Of a stretch of 64,000 nt of DNA, positions 48,701 through 55,510 are shown piece after piece. The stretch lies in assembly GCF_018070575.1 (NCBI RefSeq), contig NZ_JAGPXN010000006.1, forward strand, positions 62,001 through 126,000, in the 5' to 3' direction. A model generated the notes under the pieces. It made no database searches. It worked only from the letters and a program-made list of their open reading frames with translations, and was not told the DNA's origin. The first letter of the stretch is position 1. Every line of letters begins with the position of its first letter. The translations under genes were made by a program, and so were the position numbers. This DNA comes from Micromonospora sp. C31 (lineage in GTDB: Bacteria > Actinomycetota > Actinomycetes > Mycobacteriales > Micromonosporaceae).

Positions 48701-48907
48701 GGCCGCGTCCCGGCCGCTCGTACCGCCCACCAGGACGCTGCGCTCCTCGAACGACGCCCCGCCGAGCAGAGCGCGCTGGCCCGCCTCGACGGCCCGCCGG
48801 TTGTAGTCGGACAGCCCGGTGACCAACGCGACCGCCACCAGGGCCGCGACCACTGCGGCGAGCAGCAACCCGCGTGCCTCGCGGGCCCGCCTCCACACCA
48901 GCTTCAT
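45713..48907 (-). CDS. FtsX-like ABC transporter permease 1
   Basis: The 1064-residue protein is the first gene of the exporter operon. It has an N-terminal membrane helix (LLLAAVVAALVAVALVTGL), a long extracellular part and a central FtsX helix bundle (LLLIVVLGGYALVLVAALL). A second periplasm-facing domain is followed by a C-terminal FtsX domain with LASPRLLARALLAEQ-like coupling helices and a final helix (LTAFGLLLAALAFSAFIAL). It resembles the neighbouring permease and probably forms a heterodimer with it. No regulator or sensor kinase gene is adjacent to suggest antibiotic sensing. Confidence 0.87.
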   Translation of the reverse strand: MKLVWRRAREARGLLLAAVVAALVAVALVTGLSDYNRRAVEAGQRALLGGASFEERSVLVGGTSGRDAAEFATRDRAIRDGFAAGLGGTPVTVDVARYGGGRELTGDLGPVLRDGDDPVFASLATLDDLAGHAELTSGAWPAPGASPLQVTLPEKVAAGLGMAVGDRVPMLDRRSDEASEVVLVGTWQPRDPTEVYWRLAPGVGAGSVADPGTSYGPFVLDPADFVATYPGSVSASWVVEPDLAAAAGAGRLPDVRQAMTVALAELPEAAGLGSSGQTVTAIDRLLDRVTRADLVGRSSLATPLLLIVVLGGYALVLVAALLHEDRRGQTALLRARGAARRQLAGLAAREAALVVLPAGVLGPLIAGEALRHVGTGGSAPLTLAPGNTTLVWAAAAATAAGCLVAMVVPTLRGAGTYVADMAARSRPTRAATVQRASLDLVLVGFAVLAWTQLRQYSSPVAGAGGRLGVDPLLVAAPTLGVLAGAVVALRLLPPATRFAERFVDRRPWTATMFGMWQAGRRPHAGPVLLLALAVGGSTLAWSLVTTGELSQADQADHTVGADLRVVERTGAAPDDRAGRLATLPGVGEALPAWRDEIRLGRADLPTTVVSLDAAAAADVLRLNERLTDEPTPALLDRLTRARAAPAGLELPAGTRSLTGTVRTPVRDAVTPHRVGLWVLLTRADGLAFRLPAGNSGSDGRPATFTVVVPAGEGPVRLSGFEVDGGSARGRAYRVEVSDLRLLGADGAARPASLDGGWVAVDGQGRPVGAHVTATGVSADWEVEYRAGGRFAYQPPSRFAVVPADANRPVPALMTPAVRDALSLGVGETVDLVLSGATLPVTLVGELDEVPSTAGAGVLLDLPAAAEWLIRDRGGVRPIAEWWLRTDGDGHAEAARAAAGLTGATLLDRREVAERAADDPYWQGARTGLLAAALGSVLLALVGLIVDVWATARHRLGEFAVLHTLGASPRLLARALLAEQTFLAGIGVGVGLLLGATVGATMAPLVVLTPTAGRPVPEAAFVLPWLPIGLTAFGLLLAALAFSAFIALGIRQRVAVAQLRIGGDR

Positions 48908-49028
48908 CCGACGCCCTCCCGTGGCCCGGGGATCGGGCCGACGATCAGGGAGAGCGGCGACGGGCCGGGAAAGGTTCGCGCCCGTTACTTGATCGTTATC
49001 CGGGCGCGCACGACCGGGGCGCGACGGG

Positions 49029-50054
49029 TCAGCGGGGGCGGTCGCGGTCCTTGGAGGGCTGCACGCGCTTCGGCTCGCCGGGCATCTTCGGGTGGTCCGG
49101 CGGGTAGGGCATGTCGCCCTGGCCGGCGGCGGCGTCCCGGTCGGCCCACTCCAGCAGCGGGGTGATGTCCCACGCGGTGTCGTCGATGCCGGCGTGCGGG
49201 TCGCCGCGCTCGGACAGCCGGGCCGGGACGGTGCGCAGGTCGAAGTCGTCGGGGTCGACGTCGGGCAGCTCGTCCCAGGTGACGGGGGTGGACACGGTGG
49301 CGCGGGCGTTGGCCCGCAGCGAGTACGCGCAGGCGATCGTGCGGTCGCGGGCCATCTGGTTGTAGTCGACGAAGACGCGGGCGCCCCGCTGTTCCTTCCA
49401 CCAGGCGGTGGTCACCAGCTCCGGCCGGCGCCGCTCCAGCTCGCGGGCCAGCGCGATGGTGGCCCGGCGCACCTCGGTGAACGTCCAACGCGGCGCGATC
49501 CGCAGGTAGACGTGCACGCCACGGCCGCCGGAGGTCTTCGGCCAGCCGGTGACGCCCAACTCGTCGAGCAGCCCGCGCAGCTCGGCGGCGGCGGAGGCGG
49601 CGTCGGCGAAGTCGGTTCCGGGCTGCGGGTCGAGGTCGACGCGCAGCTCGTCGGGGCGGTCGACGTCGGCGGCGCGCACCGGCCACGGGTGGAACACGAC
49701 GGTGCCCATCTGGGCGGCCCACGCCACGTGGGCGAGGTCGGCCGGGCAGAGCTCGGCCGCGCTGCGACCGCTCGGGAAGCTGATGGTCGCCGTCCCCACC
49801 CACGGCGGCACGCCCCGCGCGGGCACCCGCTTCTGGAAGAACGCCTCCCCCTCGACGCCCTCGGGGAAGCGCTGCAACGTGGTGGGACGTTCGCGCAGGG
49901 CGCGCATCATGCCGTCACCCACCGCGAGGTAGTAGTGGAAGACGTCGGCCTTGGTGAAGCCGCGCTGCGGAAAGATCACCCGGTCGGGGCTGGTCAGCCG
50001 GACGTCGCGCCCGGCCACCTCGATCTGTTCGGCCGCGGCCTTCGTGCCACCCAT
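49029..50054 (-). CDS. LigD-type primase-polymerase (PolDom) protein
   Basis: The 341-residue protein is the stand-alone NHEJ polymerase domain. VRLTSPDRVIFPQRGFTKAD is the N-terminal signature, and RVDLDPQPGTDFADA carries the paired catalytic Asp residues. SGGRGVHVYLRI is the His-containing nucleotide site, and STPVTWDELPDVDPDDFDLR the conserved end. It fills gaps and can add ribonucleotides during end joining. The ATG at 50054 is six bases after a TATGGT element. It is divergent from msrB and separated by 11 kb from the DNA ligase gene, so the two LigD activities are encoded apart here. Confidence 0.92.
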   Translation of the reverse strand: MGGTKAAAEQIEVAGRDVRLTSPDRVIFPQRGFTKADVFHYYLAVGDGMMRALRERPTTLQRFPEGVEGEAFFQKRVPARGVPPWVGTATISFPSGRSAAELCPADLAHVAWAAQMGTVVFHPWPVRAADVDRPDELRVDLDPQPGTDFADAASAAAELRGLLDELGVTGWPKTSGGRGVHVYLRIAPRWTFTEVRRATIALARELERRRPELVTTAWWKEQRGARVFVDYNQMARDRTIACAYSLRANARATVSTPVTWDELPDVDPDDFDLRTVPARLSERGDPHAGIDDTAWDITPLLEWADRDAAAGQGDMPYPPDHPKMPGEPKRVQPSKDRDRPR

Positions 50055-50060
50055 TGCGCG

Positions 50061-50066
50061 ACCATA
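50061..50066 (-). promoter_or_regulatory. Leaderless -10 element of the PolDom gene
   Basis: TATGGT on the minus strand is followed by six bases and the ATG at 50054. It lies 24 bp from the oppositely oriented msrB -10 element. Confidence 0.55.
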
Positions 50067-50089
50067 TGCCACACCCCCGACGTCCGGCG

Positions 50090-50095
50090 TACCGT
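50090..50095 (+). promoter_or_regulatory. Leaderless -10 element of msrB
   Basis: TACCGT, six bases, then the GTG at 50102. Confidence 0.55.
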
Positions 50096-50101
50096 TGACG
50101 G

Positions 50102-50515
50102 GTGAGTCCTGACGAGAGCGAACTGCCCCGCACCGAGGAAGAGTGGCGGGTCCGGCTCAGCCCCGAGGAGTTCCGGGTGCTGCGCGAGGCCGGCACCGAA
50201 CGCCCGTGGACCGGCGAGTACGTCGACACCAAGACGCCGGGCACCTACCGCTGCCGGGCCTGCGGCGCGCAGCTCTACCCCAGCGACACGAAGTTCGACT
50301 CGCACTGCGGGTGGCCCAGCTTCGACGACGCCATTCCCGGCGCGGTCAAGGAGATCGAGGACCGCAGCCTCGGCATGGCCCGCACCGAGATCCGCTGCGC
50401 CCGGTGCGACAGCCACCTCGGGCACGTGTTCCGGGGCGAGGGCTTCACCCCGAAGGACACCCGGCACTGCGTCAACTCCGTCTCCATCCGGCTGGAGCCG
50501 CGCGCCGACGCCTGA
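50102..50515 (+). CDS. msrB: Peptide-methionine (R)-S-oxide reductase MsrB
   Basis: The 137-residue protein repairs Met-R-sulfoxide. Two CxxC zinc motifs (CRACGAQL and CARCDSHL) and the substrate region DSHCGWPSFDDAI are present. The catalytic Cys lies in TRHCVNSVSI near the end. Thioredoxin is the expected reductant. It is cytoplasmic. The leaderless GTG start at 50102 gives a standard N-terminus (LPRTEEEWRVRLSPEEF). Confidence 0.96.
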   Translation: MSPDESELPRTEEEWRVRLSPEEFRVLREAGTERPWTGEYVDTKTPGTYRCRACGAQLYPSDTKFDSHCGWPSFDDAIPGAVKEIEDRSLGMARTEIRCARCDSHLGHVFRGEGFTPKDTRHCVNSVSIRLEPRADA

Positions 50516-50578
50516 GGCGTACGCCCGGCCGCGACGGCGCGCACGGGGCGGCGCCGGGGCGCGTCGCCCGGCCCCGGG

Positions 50579-51154
50579 TCACCGCCGGGCGGGCGCCAGC
50601 CCGGCCATCAGCGAGACCTCGGCCGTACGCGACCGCTCGACGCGCCCGGCGAAGTCGCGTACGCGCGGGTCGGCGCCGACCGTCTGGTGCGCCCGGGCCA
50701 GGTCGGCCGCCGCGTCCTGGTGCGGGGCGAGCAGGTCGAGCAGGACGCGGTCGACCTGCCCGTCCGGGACGGCCCGCAGGCGTGCCATGTCCTCGGCGGC
50801 GGTCCCGTGCTGGCCGTGGTCGTGCCGGCGGGCGGCCTCGGCGGCGGCCGGCCCGGCGTCGCGCAGCCAGCCGCGCATCGTGGCGAGTTCGTCGGTCTCG
50901 GTCACCTCGATGGCGGCGACGAGGGTGCGCAGCTTCCGGTCGGTCACCCGGTCGCGGCTGAGCCGCACCATCTCCAGCGTCTGCTCCGTGTGCGCCGCCA
51001 ACGTGGCCAGGAAGACCACGTCCAGGCCGTTCATCCCGGTGCTCTCCGCCGGCCCCGGCGGCGCGGGGGCGGGCGACGCCGGGGCGGTCCGCGCGGCGCA
51101 GGCGGTGACCACCAGCAGGACGGCGAGCAGGACGACCGTACGCAGCGGTCGCAT
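50579..51154 (-). CDS. DUF305 lipoprotein
   Basis: The 191-residue protein has a lipoprotein signal peptide (TVVLLAVLLVVTAC) with the Cys near residue 18. A ferritin-like four-helix region typical of DUF305 follows: FLATLAAHTEQTLEMVRLS, ELATMRGWLRD and LDLLAPHQDAAADLARAH. The usual DUF305 HH or MM motifs are weakened: AAHTEQ and APHQDA keep only single His residues, while a HDHGQHG loop adds more. Metal binding or a copper-related role is often proposed but not shown. Confidence 0.8.
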   Translation of the reverse strand: MRPLRTVVLLAVLLVVTACAARTAPASPAPAPPGPAESTGMNGLDVVFLATLAAHTEQTLEMVRLSRDRVTDRKLRTLVAAIEVTETDELATMRGWLRDAGPAAAEAARRHDHGQHGTAAEDMARLRAVPDGQVDRVLLDLLAPHQDAAADLARAHQTVGADPRVRDFAGRVERSRTAEVSLMAGLAPARR

Positions 51155-51222
51155 GGCGCACTCCGATCCGGAGAGGGGTGACGGTTGCGGCGGACGCCGG
51201 GAGGCGGGCCGCACCCGCACGG

Positions 51223-51969
51223 TCAGACCTGGCTCCAGAGCGCCGGCACGTGCGGCGGTTCCCAGCCGGGGATCGCGGTGTGCGCCTGCCGGCAGCGGTA
51301 CGTCAGCCCGCCGTAGGTGACCTGGTCACCGACCTGGTAGGCCCGGCCCGCCGTCCAACTGCCGCCCGGGGCGGGCGGGGTGGTCGGGGCAGCGGTGGGG
51401 GTCGGGGTGGGCGACGGGGCCGGCCGCGTGGGGCTCGGGGTGGGCGACGGGTTGCCGCCCCCGCCGACCTGGAGGTCGACGCAGGAGTAGAACGCGTTGG
51501 CGGTGTCCGCGATGTTCCACACGGCGAGGACCTTCTGCCGTCCGGAGTAGCCGCCCAGGTCGACGGTGTGCGAGACGGTGGCCCCCGGCTGCTGCCCGCC
51601 GCCGTTGAAGACGGCCACCCGGGTCCCCCCGATGAGGTACTCCCAGCTGCTCGTGGCGTGCCGGGCGGTGTTGGTCCAGGTGAAGGTGACGGAACTGCCG
51701 ACCGAGGTGGCGGGCCAGCCCCGGCTGTCGTCGTTCAGCACGGCGAACTGGGCGATCCCCGCGTGGCAGCTGCGCAGCCCCTTGGGCCCCTCGACGCTCT
51801 GCGGCTCGTACCTGATCTGCCCGCAGTCGGGGACCCGCCCCTGCGCGCAGAGCGCCTGGCGGCTCGGCGGGCCGGACACGTAGCCGTGGGCCTGGGCGGG
51901 CGTCGCCACGGCCAGTGCGGAGACGACGGCGCCCGTCGCCACGAGCGGAATCGTGATTCTTCGGCGCAT
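51223..51969 (-). CDS. AA10 lytic polysaccharide monooxygenase with CBM5/12
   Basis: The 248-residue secreted copper enzyme has a signal peptide ending PAQA, so the mature protein starts with His28 of the histidine brace (HGYVSGPPSR). The second brace His is in TARHATSSWEYLI. A Pro/Thr/Ser linker leads to a C-terminal CBM5/12 (YQVGDQVTYGGLTYRCRQAH) that binds chitin. Module choice suggests chitin as substrate. The upstream region is an AT-rich island (52012-52042) rather than a CebR site, so control differs from the cellulase. Confidence 0.93.
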   Translation of the reverse strand: MRRRITIPLVATGAVVSALAVATPAQAHGYVSGPPSRQALCAQGRVPDCGQIRYEPQSVEGPKGLRSCHAGIAQFAVLNDDSRGWPATSVGSSVTFTWTNTARHATSSWEYLIGGTRVAVFNGGGQQPGATVSHTVDLGGYSGRQKVLAVWNIADTANAFYSCVDLQVGGGGNPSPTPSPTRPAPSPTPTPTAAPTTPPAPGGSWTAGRAYQVGDQVTYGGLTYRCRQAHTAIPGWEPPHVPALWSQV

Positions 51970-52011
51970 GATGGCAGCTCCTTCAGACTTCGGCCTGGTG
52001 AGGTGCCTTCC

Positions 52012-52042
52012 AACATAAAATAAACTTTGTTAACAGTAAAGA
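52012..52042 (-). promoter_or_regulatory. AT-rich regulatory island upstream of the CBM5/12 LPMO
   Basis: About 30 bases are mostly A/T in a GC-rich genome. They contain the partial dyad CTTTGTTAACAGTAAAG (52025-52041) centred on the palindrome GTTAAC, 43-73 bp before the LPMO start. It is a good candidate for the promoter plus a regulator-binding site. I do not recognise the DasR consensus in it. Confidence 0.5.
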
Positions 52043-52089
52043 CTCCCGTCGATGAAACATCGAACGGATCGAACACACGGAGTGATCGG

Positions 52090-52365
52090 TCAGAGCAGCA
52101 GCAGGCTGCCCCGCTCGTCCACCCGGTCGGCGGACTCGTCGTCCAGCCACACCCCGCCGGTGGCGAGGTAGCGGAAGCGGTACTCCCCCGGGCCGAGCCG
52201 TACGGTGACCGTCCGGGTGCCGTCCCGGCGCGGGACGAGTTCGTGTCGCCCCGGCTCCCAGCCGTTGAAGGAGCCCACCACGCTGACCGGGCCGGGCGGT
52301 GCGTCGCGGGGCAGGCTGAAGGTGACCCGTACCTGGTTGCCGAAGAGTCTGTTCCGCTTGATCAT
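52090..52365 (-). CDS. Stand-alone CBM48 / isoamylase N-terminal-like protein
   Basis: The 91-residue protein is essentially one carbohydrate-binding fold. QVRVTFSLPRDAPPGPVSVV is the first strand pair, GSFNGWEPGRHELV the conserved NGW loop, and GPGEYRFRYLATGGVW the strand seen in CBM48/AMPK-type glycogen-binding modules. No catalytic domain or signal peptide is attached. It may bind intracellular glycogen or target another enzyme. It lies between the two LPMO genes but is probably unrelated to them. Confidence 0.82.
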   Translation of the reverse strand: MIKRNRLFGNQVRVTFSLPRDAPPGPVSVVGSFNGWEPGRHELVPRRDGTRTVTVRLGPGEYRFRYLATGGVWLDDESADRVDERGSLLLL

Positions 52366-52523
52366 GTCGTGTTCCTCCGGGGTCGTGCGCGGTCACCGGG
52401 TACAACGCCCGACACGCCGGGGGCGACACGCCGCCGGACCGGCGCGACCTGGGCCGTTCCGCCCGCCCGGCGTGCCCCGGTGCCGCAGGCTAGGGGAAAT
52501 TGTCGGCATTCGGGGGTTCTGTC

Positions 52524-52784
52524 GTGGCGACGTGCGAGGTCTGCGGTAACGAGTACTGGATGGCGTTCGAGGTGCGGACGGTCAGCGGCGACGTGCACAC
52601 CTTCGACTGCTTCGAGTGCGCCGCGCACAAGTTGGCGCCGATCTGCGAGCACTGCCAGGTCAAGATCGTCGGGCACGGGGTGGAGGTGTCCGGCCGGTTC
52701 TTCTGCTGCGCGCACTGCGCCCGCGCGGAGGAGGGCGACCAGGGCGCCGAGATCCGCGACGCGGTCGGCGCCCGCCCCGCCTGA
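52524..52784 (+). CDS. Small zinc-ribbon-like protein
   Basis: The 86-residue protein carries CEVCGN, CFECAAHK, CEHCQVKI and CCAHCARAE: four CxxC pairs, enough for two zinc sites in a ribbon or LIM-like array. GNEYWMAFEVRTVSGDVHTF lies between the first two. It resembles conserved actinobacterial proteins sometimes labelled metallothionein-like. Function is unknown. The GTG at 52524 places the first CxxC at residue 4. A TTG at 52500 after AGGGG is an alternative start. Confidence 0.7.
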   Translation: MATCEVCGNEYWMAFEVRTVSGDVHTFDCFECAAHKLAPICEHCQVKIVGHGVEVSGRFFCCAHCARAEEGDQGAEIRDAVGARPA

Positions 52785-52801
52785 CGCCGGCGGACCCGGC
52801 C

Positions 52802-52807
52802 TACCAT
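52802..52807 (+). promoter_or_regulatory. Leaderless -10 element of the ElaA-like gene
   Basis: TACCAT, six bases, then the GTG at 52814. Confidence 0.55.
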
Positions 52808-52813
52808 CGCGGA

Positions 52814-53272
52814 GTGCCACAGACCCCCGTACCGAGGGCCGCCTCGTTCGCCGAACTCGACGCCCGCACCTTCCACGACCTGCTCCGGCTCCGGATCGAC
52901 GTCTTCGTGGTGGAGCAGACGTGCCCGTACCCGGAACTCGACGGGCGCGACGTCGAGCCGGACACCCGGCACCTCTGGCTCGACGACGACGGCACGCCCC
53001 TGGCGTACCTGCGGATCCTCGCCGACCCGGGCGGCGTGGCCCGGATCGGGCGGGTGGTCGTGCCGCCGAAGGCCCGCGGCGGCGGACACGCGGGCCGGCT
53101 GCTGACCGCGGCGCTGGAACTGGTCGGCGACCGGCCCTGCGTCCTGGCGGCACAGTCCCACCTGGTCGGCCTCTACGCCCGCCACGGCTTCGCCGTCGCC
53201 GGCCCCGAGTACGTCGAGGACGGCATCCCGCACACCCCGATGCGCCGGGAAGGCATTGACGGAGACCGATAA
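52814..53272 (+). CDS. ElaA-like GNAT acetyltransferase
   Basis: The 152-residue protein has the ElaA signature LDARTFHDLLRLRIDVFVVE, QTCPYPELDGRDVEPDTRH and IGRVVVPPKARGGGHAGRLL (acetyl-CoA loop). LVGLYARHGFAVAGPEYVED and GIPHTPMRRE end it. ElaA proteins are small GNATs of unknown substrate. The leaderless GTG at 52814 gives the expected N-terminus. Confidence 0.9.
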   Translation: MPQTPVPRAASFAELDARTFHDLLRLRIDVFVVEQTCPYPELDGRDVEPDTRHLWLDDDGTPLAYLRILADPGGVARIGRVVVPPKARGGGHAGRLLTAALELVGDRPCVLAAQSHLVGLYARHGFAVAGPEYVEDGIPHTPMRREGIDGDR

Positions 53273-53382
53273 ATGTGACAGCCTCCGGGCAGAGCCGTCG
53301 CGGAAGCCACGCAGCGCGCACGGGAGGGGCAACTCCCGCGCCGTCCGGGCGTCGTCGTCCGACCTCTCCCCCCGGGGGCTCC
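53273..53382 (+). promoter_or_regulatory. Upstream region of the CBM2 LPMO, possibly structured leader
   Basis: The 110-bp gap includes the hairpin CGGGAG-GGGCAA-CTCCCG and a GGAAGCCACGC segment. I could not fit a known riboswitch family. There is no CebR operator. Confidence 0.3.
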
Positions 53383-54456
53383 ATGTCCACTCGACTTCGA
53401 TCATTCCGCCTGGCGTGGCTGCTCGCCGTCGCGGCGACCGCCGCGCTGCTGCTGACCACGGCCCTGGCCAATCCCGTGTCGGCGCACGGCTCCGTGGTGG
53501 ATCCGGCGTCACGCAACTACGGCTGCTGGCAGCGCTGGGGCAGCGACTTCCAGAATCCCCGGATGGCCACCGAGGACCCGATGTGCTGGCAGGCCTGGCA
53601 GGCCAACCCGAACGCCATGTGGAACTGGAACGGCCTGTTCCGCGAGGGCGTCGCCGGCAACCACCAGGCCGCCATCCCCAACGGCCAGCTCTGCTCCGGC
53701 GGCCGGACCGAGGGCGGCCGCTACAACGCCCTCGACACAATCGGCGCCTGGAAGACCACCTCCGTCTCCAGCAACTTCCGGGTCCGCCTGTTCGACCAGG
53801 CCAGTCACGGCGCCGACTACATCCGGGTGTACGTGACGAAGCAGGGCTTCAACGCGCTCACCGAGCCGCTGGGCTGGGACGACCTGGAACTGGTCGGCCA
53901 GATCGGCAACACCCCGGCGTCGGGGTGGAAGCCGGAGCCCAACGGCGTGTCCATCGAGGTCCCGGCGAACGCGCCGGGCCGCACCGGGCGGCACGTGGTC
54001 TACACCATCTGGCAGGCCAGCCACCTGGACCAGTCGTACTACCTGTGCAGCGACGTCGACTTCTCCGGCGGGCCGACCAACCCGCCACCGACGACGCCGC
54101 CGCCCACCACTCCGCCGCCCACCACTCCGCCGCCGACGACCCCGCCGCCGGCCGGGGCCTGCACGGCCACCTACCGGGTCACCGGGCAGTGGGGCGGAGG
54201 CTTCCAGGGTGAGGTGACGGTGACCGCCGGTGGCGGGGCCGTCAAGGGCTGGTCCGTGAACTGGACCTACGCCGACGGCCAGCAGGTCACGTCGGCTTGG
54301 AACGCGACCGTGACCACCAGCGGCACTCGGACCGTCGCCCGCAACGCGGCACACAACGGATCGCTGGCGCCCGGGGCGAGCACCACGTTCGGCTTCCTCG
54401 GCTCGTGGTCCGGCACCAACAGCACGCCGACGCCCACCTGCACGACCGTCGTCTGA
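53383..54456 (+). CDS. AA10 lytic polysaccharide monooxygenase with CBM2
   Basis: The 357-residue secreted copper enzyme has a signal peptide cut after PVSA, making His35 the N-terminal brace residue (HGSVVDPASR). The second His is in FDQASHGADYIRVYVTK, and LGWDDLELVGQI and YYLCSDVDF are typical of the cellulose/chitin-active AA10 branch. A linker of four TTPPP-type repeats joins a CBM2 (CTATYRVTGQWGGGFQGEVT to the end), which binds crystalline cellulose. It probably assists the GH9 cellulase, although no CebR operator precedes it. The ATG at 53383 is the best start. Confidence 0.93.
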   Translation: MSTRLRSFRLAWLLAVAATAALLLTTALANPVSAHGSVVDPASRNYGCWQRWGSDFQNPRMATEDPMCWQAWQANPNAMWNWNGLFREGVAGNHQAAIPNGQLCSGGRTEGGRYNALDTIGAWKTTSVSSNFRVRLFDQASHGADYIRVYVTKQGFNALTEPLGWDDLELVGQIGNTPASGWKPEPNGVSIEVPANAPGRTGRHVVYTIWQASHLDQSYYLCSDVDFSGGPTNPPPTTPPPTTPPPTTPPPTTPPPAGACTATYRVTGQWGGGFQGEVTVTAGGGAVKGWSVNWTYADGQQVTSAWNATVTTSGTRTVARNAAHNGSLAPGASTTFGFLGSWSGTNSTPTPTCTTVV

Positions 54457-54472
54457 TCCGCACCGGAACCCC

Positions 54473-54515
54473 GGCCGGGGCCGCGTCCCAATCCCTCCGG
54501 GGCGCGACCCCGGCC
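54473..54515. terminator. GC-rich dyad after the LPMO gene
   Basis: GGCCGGGG (54473-54480) and CCCCGGCC (54508-54515) can form an 8-bp stem, 17 bases after the LPMO stop. It is a plausible terminator. Confidence 0.45.
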
Positions 54516-54542
54516 GGCTCGCGCACCGGCACCGTCAGGTCG

Positions 54543-54616
54543 CTGTCGAGCTGCCCCACCGGTGCGACCACCACCGGACGGGGGCCACCGCCCCATCCCA
54601 CGGGGCAGCTCGACAG
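54543..54616. repeat. Inverted pair of the CTGTCGAGCTGCCCC element
   Basis: CTGTCGAGCTGCCCC (54543-54557) and its exact reverse complement (54602-54616) form 15-bp arms around a 44-base middle. The same 15-mer occurs at 1628 and 1676. Confidence 0.85.
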
Positions 54617-54691
54617 GGTCGGAACGCCAACCACCGCCGCCCGCCTCGCCCCGGCCGCGTGGTGCACCCGGGGCGCACCGGCCACCACCGC

Positions 54692-54747
54692 CGCCCCGTC
54701 TCACCCCGCCAGACGGGCCCGCCCCGTCTCACCCCGCCGGACGGGCG
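54692..54747. repeat. 28-bp tandem repeat
   Basis: Two adjacent copies start CGCCCCGTCTCACCCCGCC at 54692 and 54720. They differ at only two positions (A/G in the following base and the last base). Confidence 0.85.
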
Positions 54748-54808
54748 CTGACGGCGGTCGGGGTGGCTGGCGTGCGGCGGCGTGAGACGTGCGGCGGGCA
54801 GCCGCGCG

Positions 54809-55510
54809 TCACACGAGGCAGTTGACGATGTCGGCGACCGAGCGGCGGCGGCCGGTGTAGAACGGGATCTCCTCCCGGACGTGCCGGCGGGCGCCGGAGC
54901 CCCGCAGGTCACGCATCAGGTCGACGATGCGGTGCAGCTCGTCGGCCTCGAAGGCGAGCATCCACTCGTAGTCGCCGAGCGCGAACGAGGCGACCGTGTT
55001 GGCCCGCACGTCCGGGTAGCCCCGGGCCATCTTGCCGTGTTCGGCGAGCAGCTCGCGCCGCTCGGCGTCCGGCAGCAGGTACCACTCGTAGGAGCGGACG
55101 AACGGGTAGACGCAGATGTAGGGGCGTGCCTCCTCGCCGGCGAGGAACGCCGGGATGTGGCTCTTGTTGAACTCCGCCGGTCGGTGCAGGGCCATCTGCG
55201 ACCATACCGGCGTGAGCGCCCGCCCCAGCGTGGTGCGGCGGAACCGCAGGTACGCGTCCTGGAGGTCGTCGCTGGAGGCGGAGTGCCACCAGATCATCAG
55301 GTCGGCGTCGGCGCGCAGCCCCGAGACGTCGTACGTGCCGCGGACGACCACGTCCTTGCCGGCCAGTTCCGCGAAGAGGGCCTCGACCTCGCCGGTGACG
55401 TTCTCACGCAGCGACGGCAGCGGGCTGGTGGCCCGGTACACCGACCACATCGTGTAGCGGATGCTGTCGTTGAGTTCCCGCAGCCGGGCCGCGTTGGTCT
55501 GCTCGGTCAT
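54809..55510 (-). CDS. hemQ: Coproheme decarboxylase ChdC (HemQ)
   Basis: The 233-residue chlorite-dismutase-fold protein makes haem b from coproheme using peroxide, the last step of the coproporphyrin-dependent pathway. [37 protein letters not shown] and [20 protein letters not shown] contain the conserved Tyr, His and active-site loop of HemQ proteins. [13 protein letters not shown] closes the fold. The start ATG overlaps the cgoX stop by four bases (ATGA), so it is the third gene of hemE-cgoX-chdC. Confidence 0.95.
   Translation of the reverse strand: MTEQTNAARLRELNDSIRYTMWSVYRATSPLPSLRENVTGEVEALFAELAGKDVVVRGTYDVSGLRADADLMIWWHSASSDDLQDAYLRFRRTTLGRALTPVWSQMALHRPAEFNKSHIPAFLAGEEARPYICVYPFVRSYEWYLLPDAERRELLAEHGKMARGYPDVRANTVASFALGDYEWMLAFEADELHRIVDLMRDLRGSGARRHVREEIPFYTGRRRSVADIVNCLV

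Larger units (their letters stand above)
54457..54808. other. 352-bp spacer rich in inverted and direct repeats
   Basis: No gene is convincing between the CBM2 LPMO and the convergent chdC. The gap contains a GGCCGGGG/CCCCGGCC dyad (54473-54515), an inverted pair of the CTGTCGAGCTGCCCC element, and a 28-bp tandem repeat. Confidence 0.6.

Noticed and set aside
45053..49165. Open frame of about 1370 codons antisense to the permease genes
   Set aside because: Low-complexity Arg/Gly/Gln composition and no domain. The two FtsX-like permeases on the minus strand explain the region.
53273..53382. c-di-GMP or c-di-AMP riboswitch call before the CBM2 LPMO
   Set aside because: The sequence lacks the conserved core positions I know for either class, so I only list it as a possible structured leader.
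51970..53382. CebR or DasR operators at the LPMO genes
   Set aside because: Neither TGGGAGCGCTCCCA nor an ACTGGTCTAGACCAGT-like palindrome is present.
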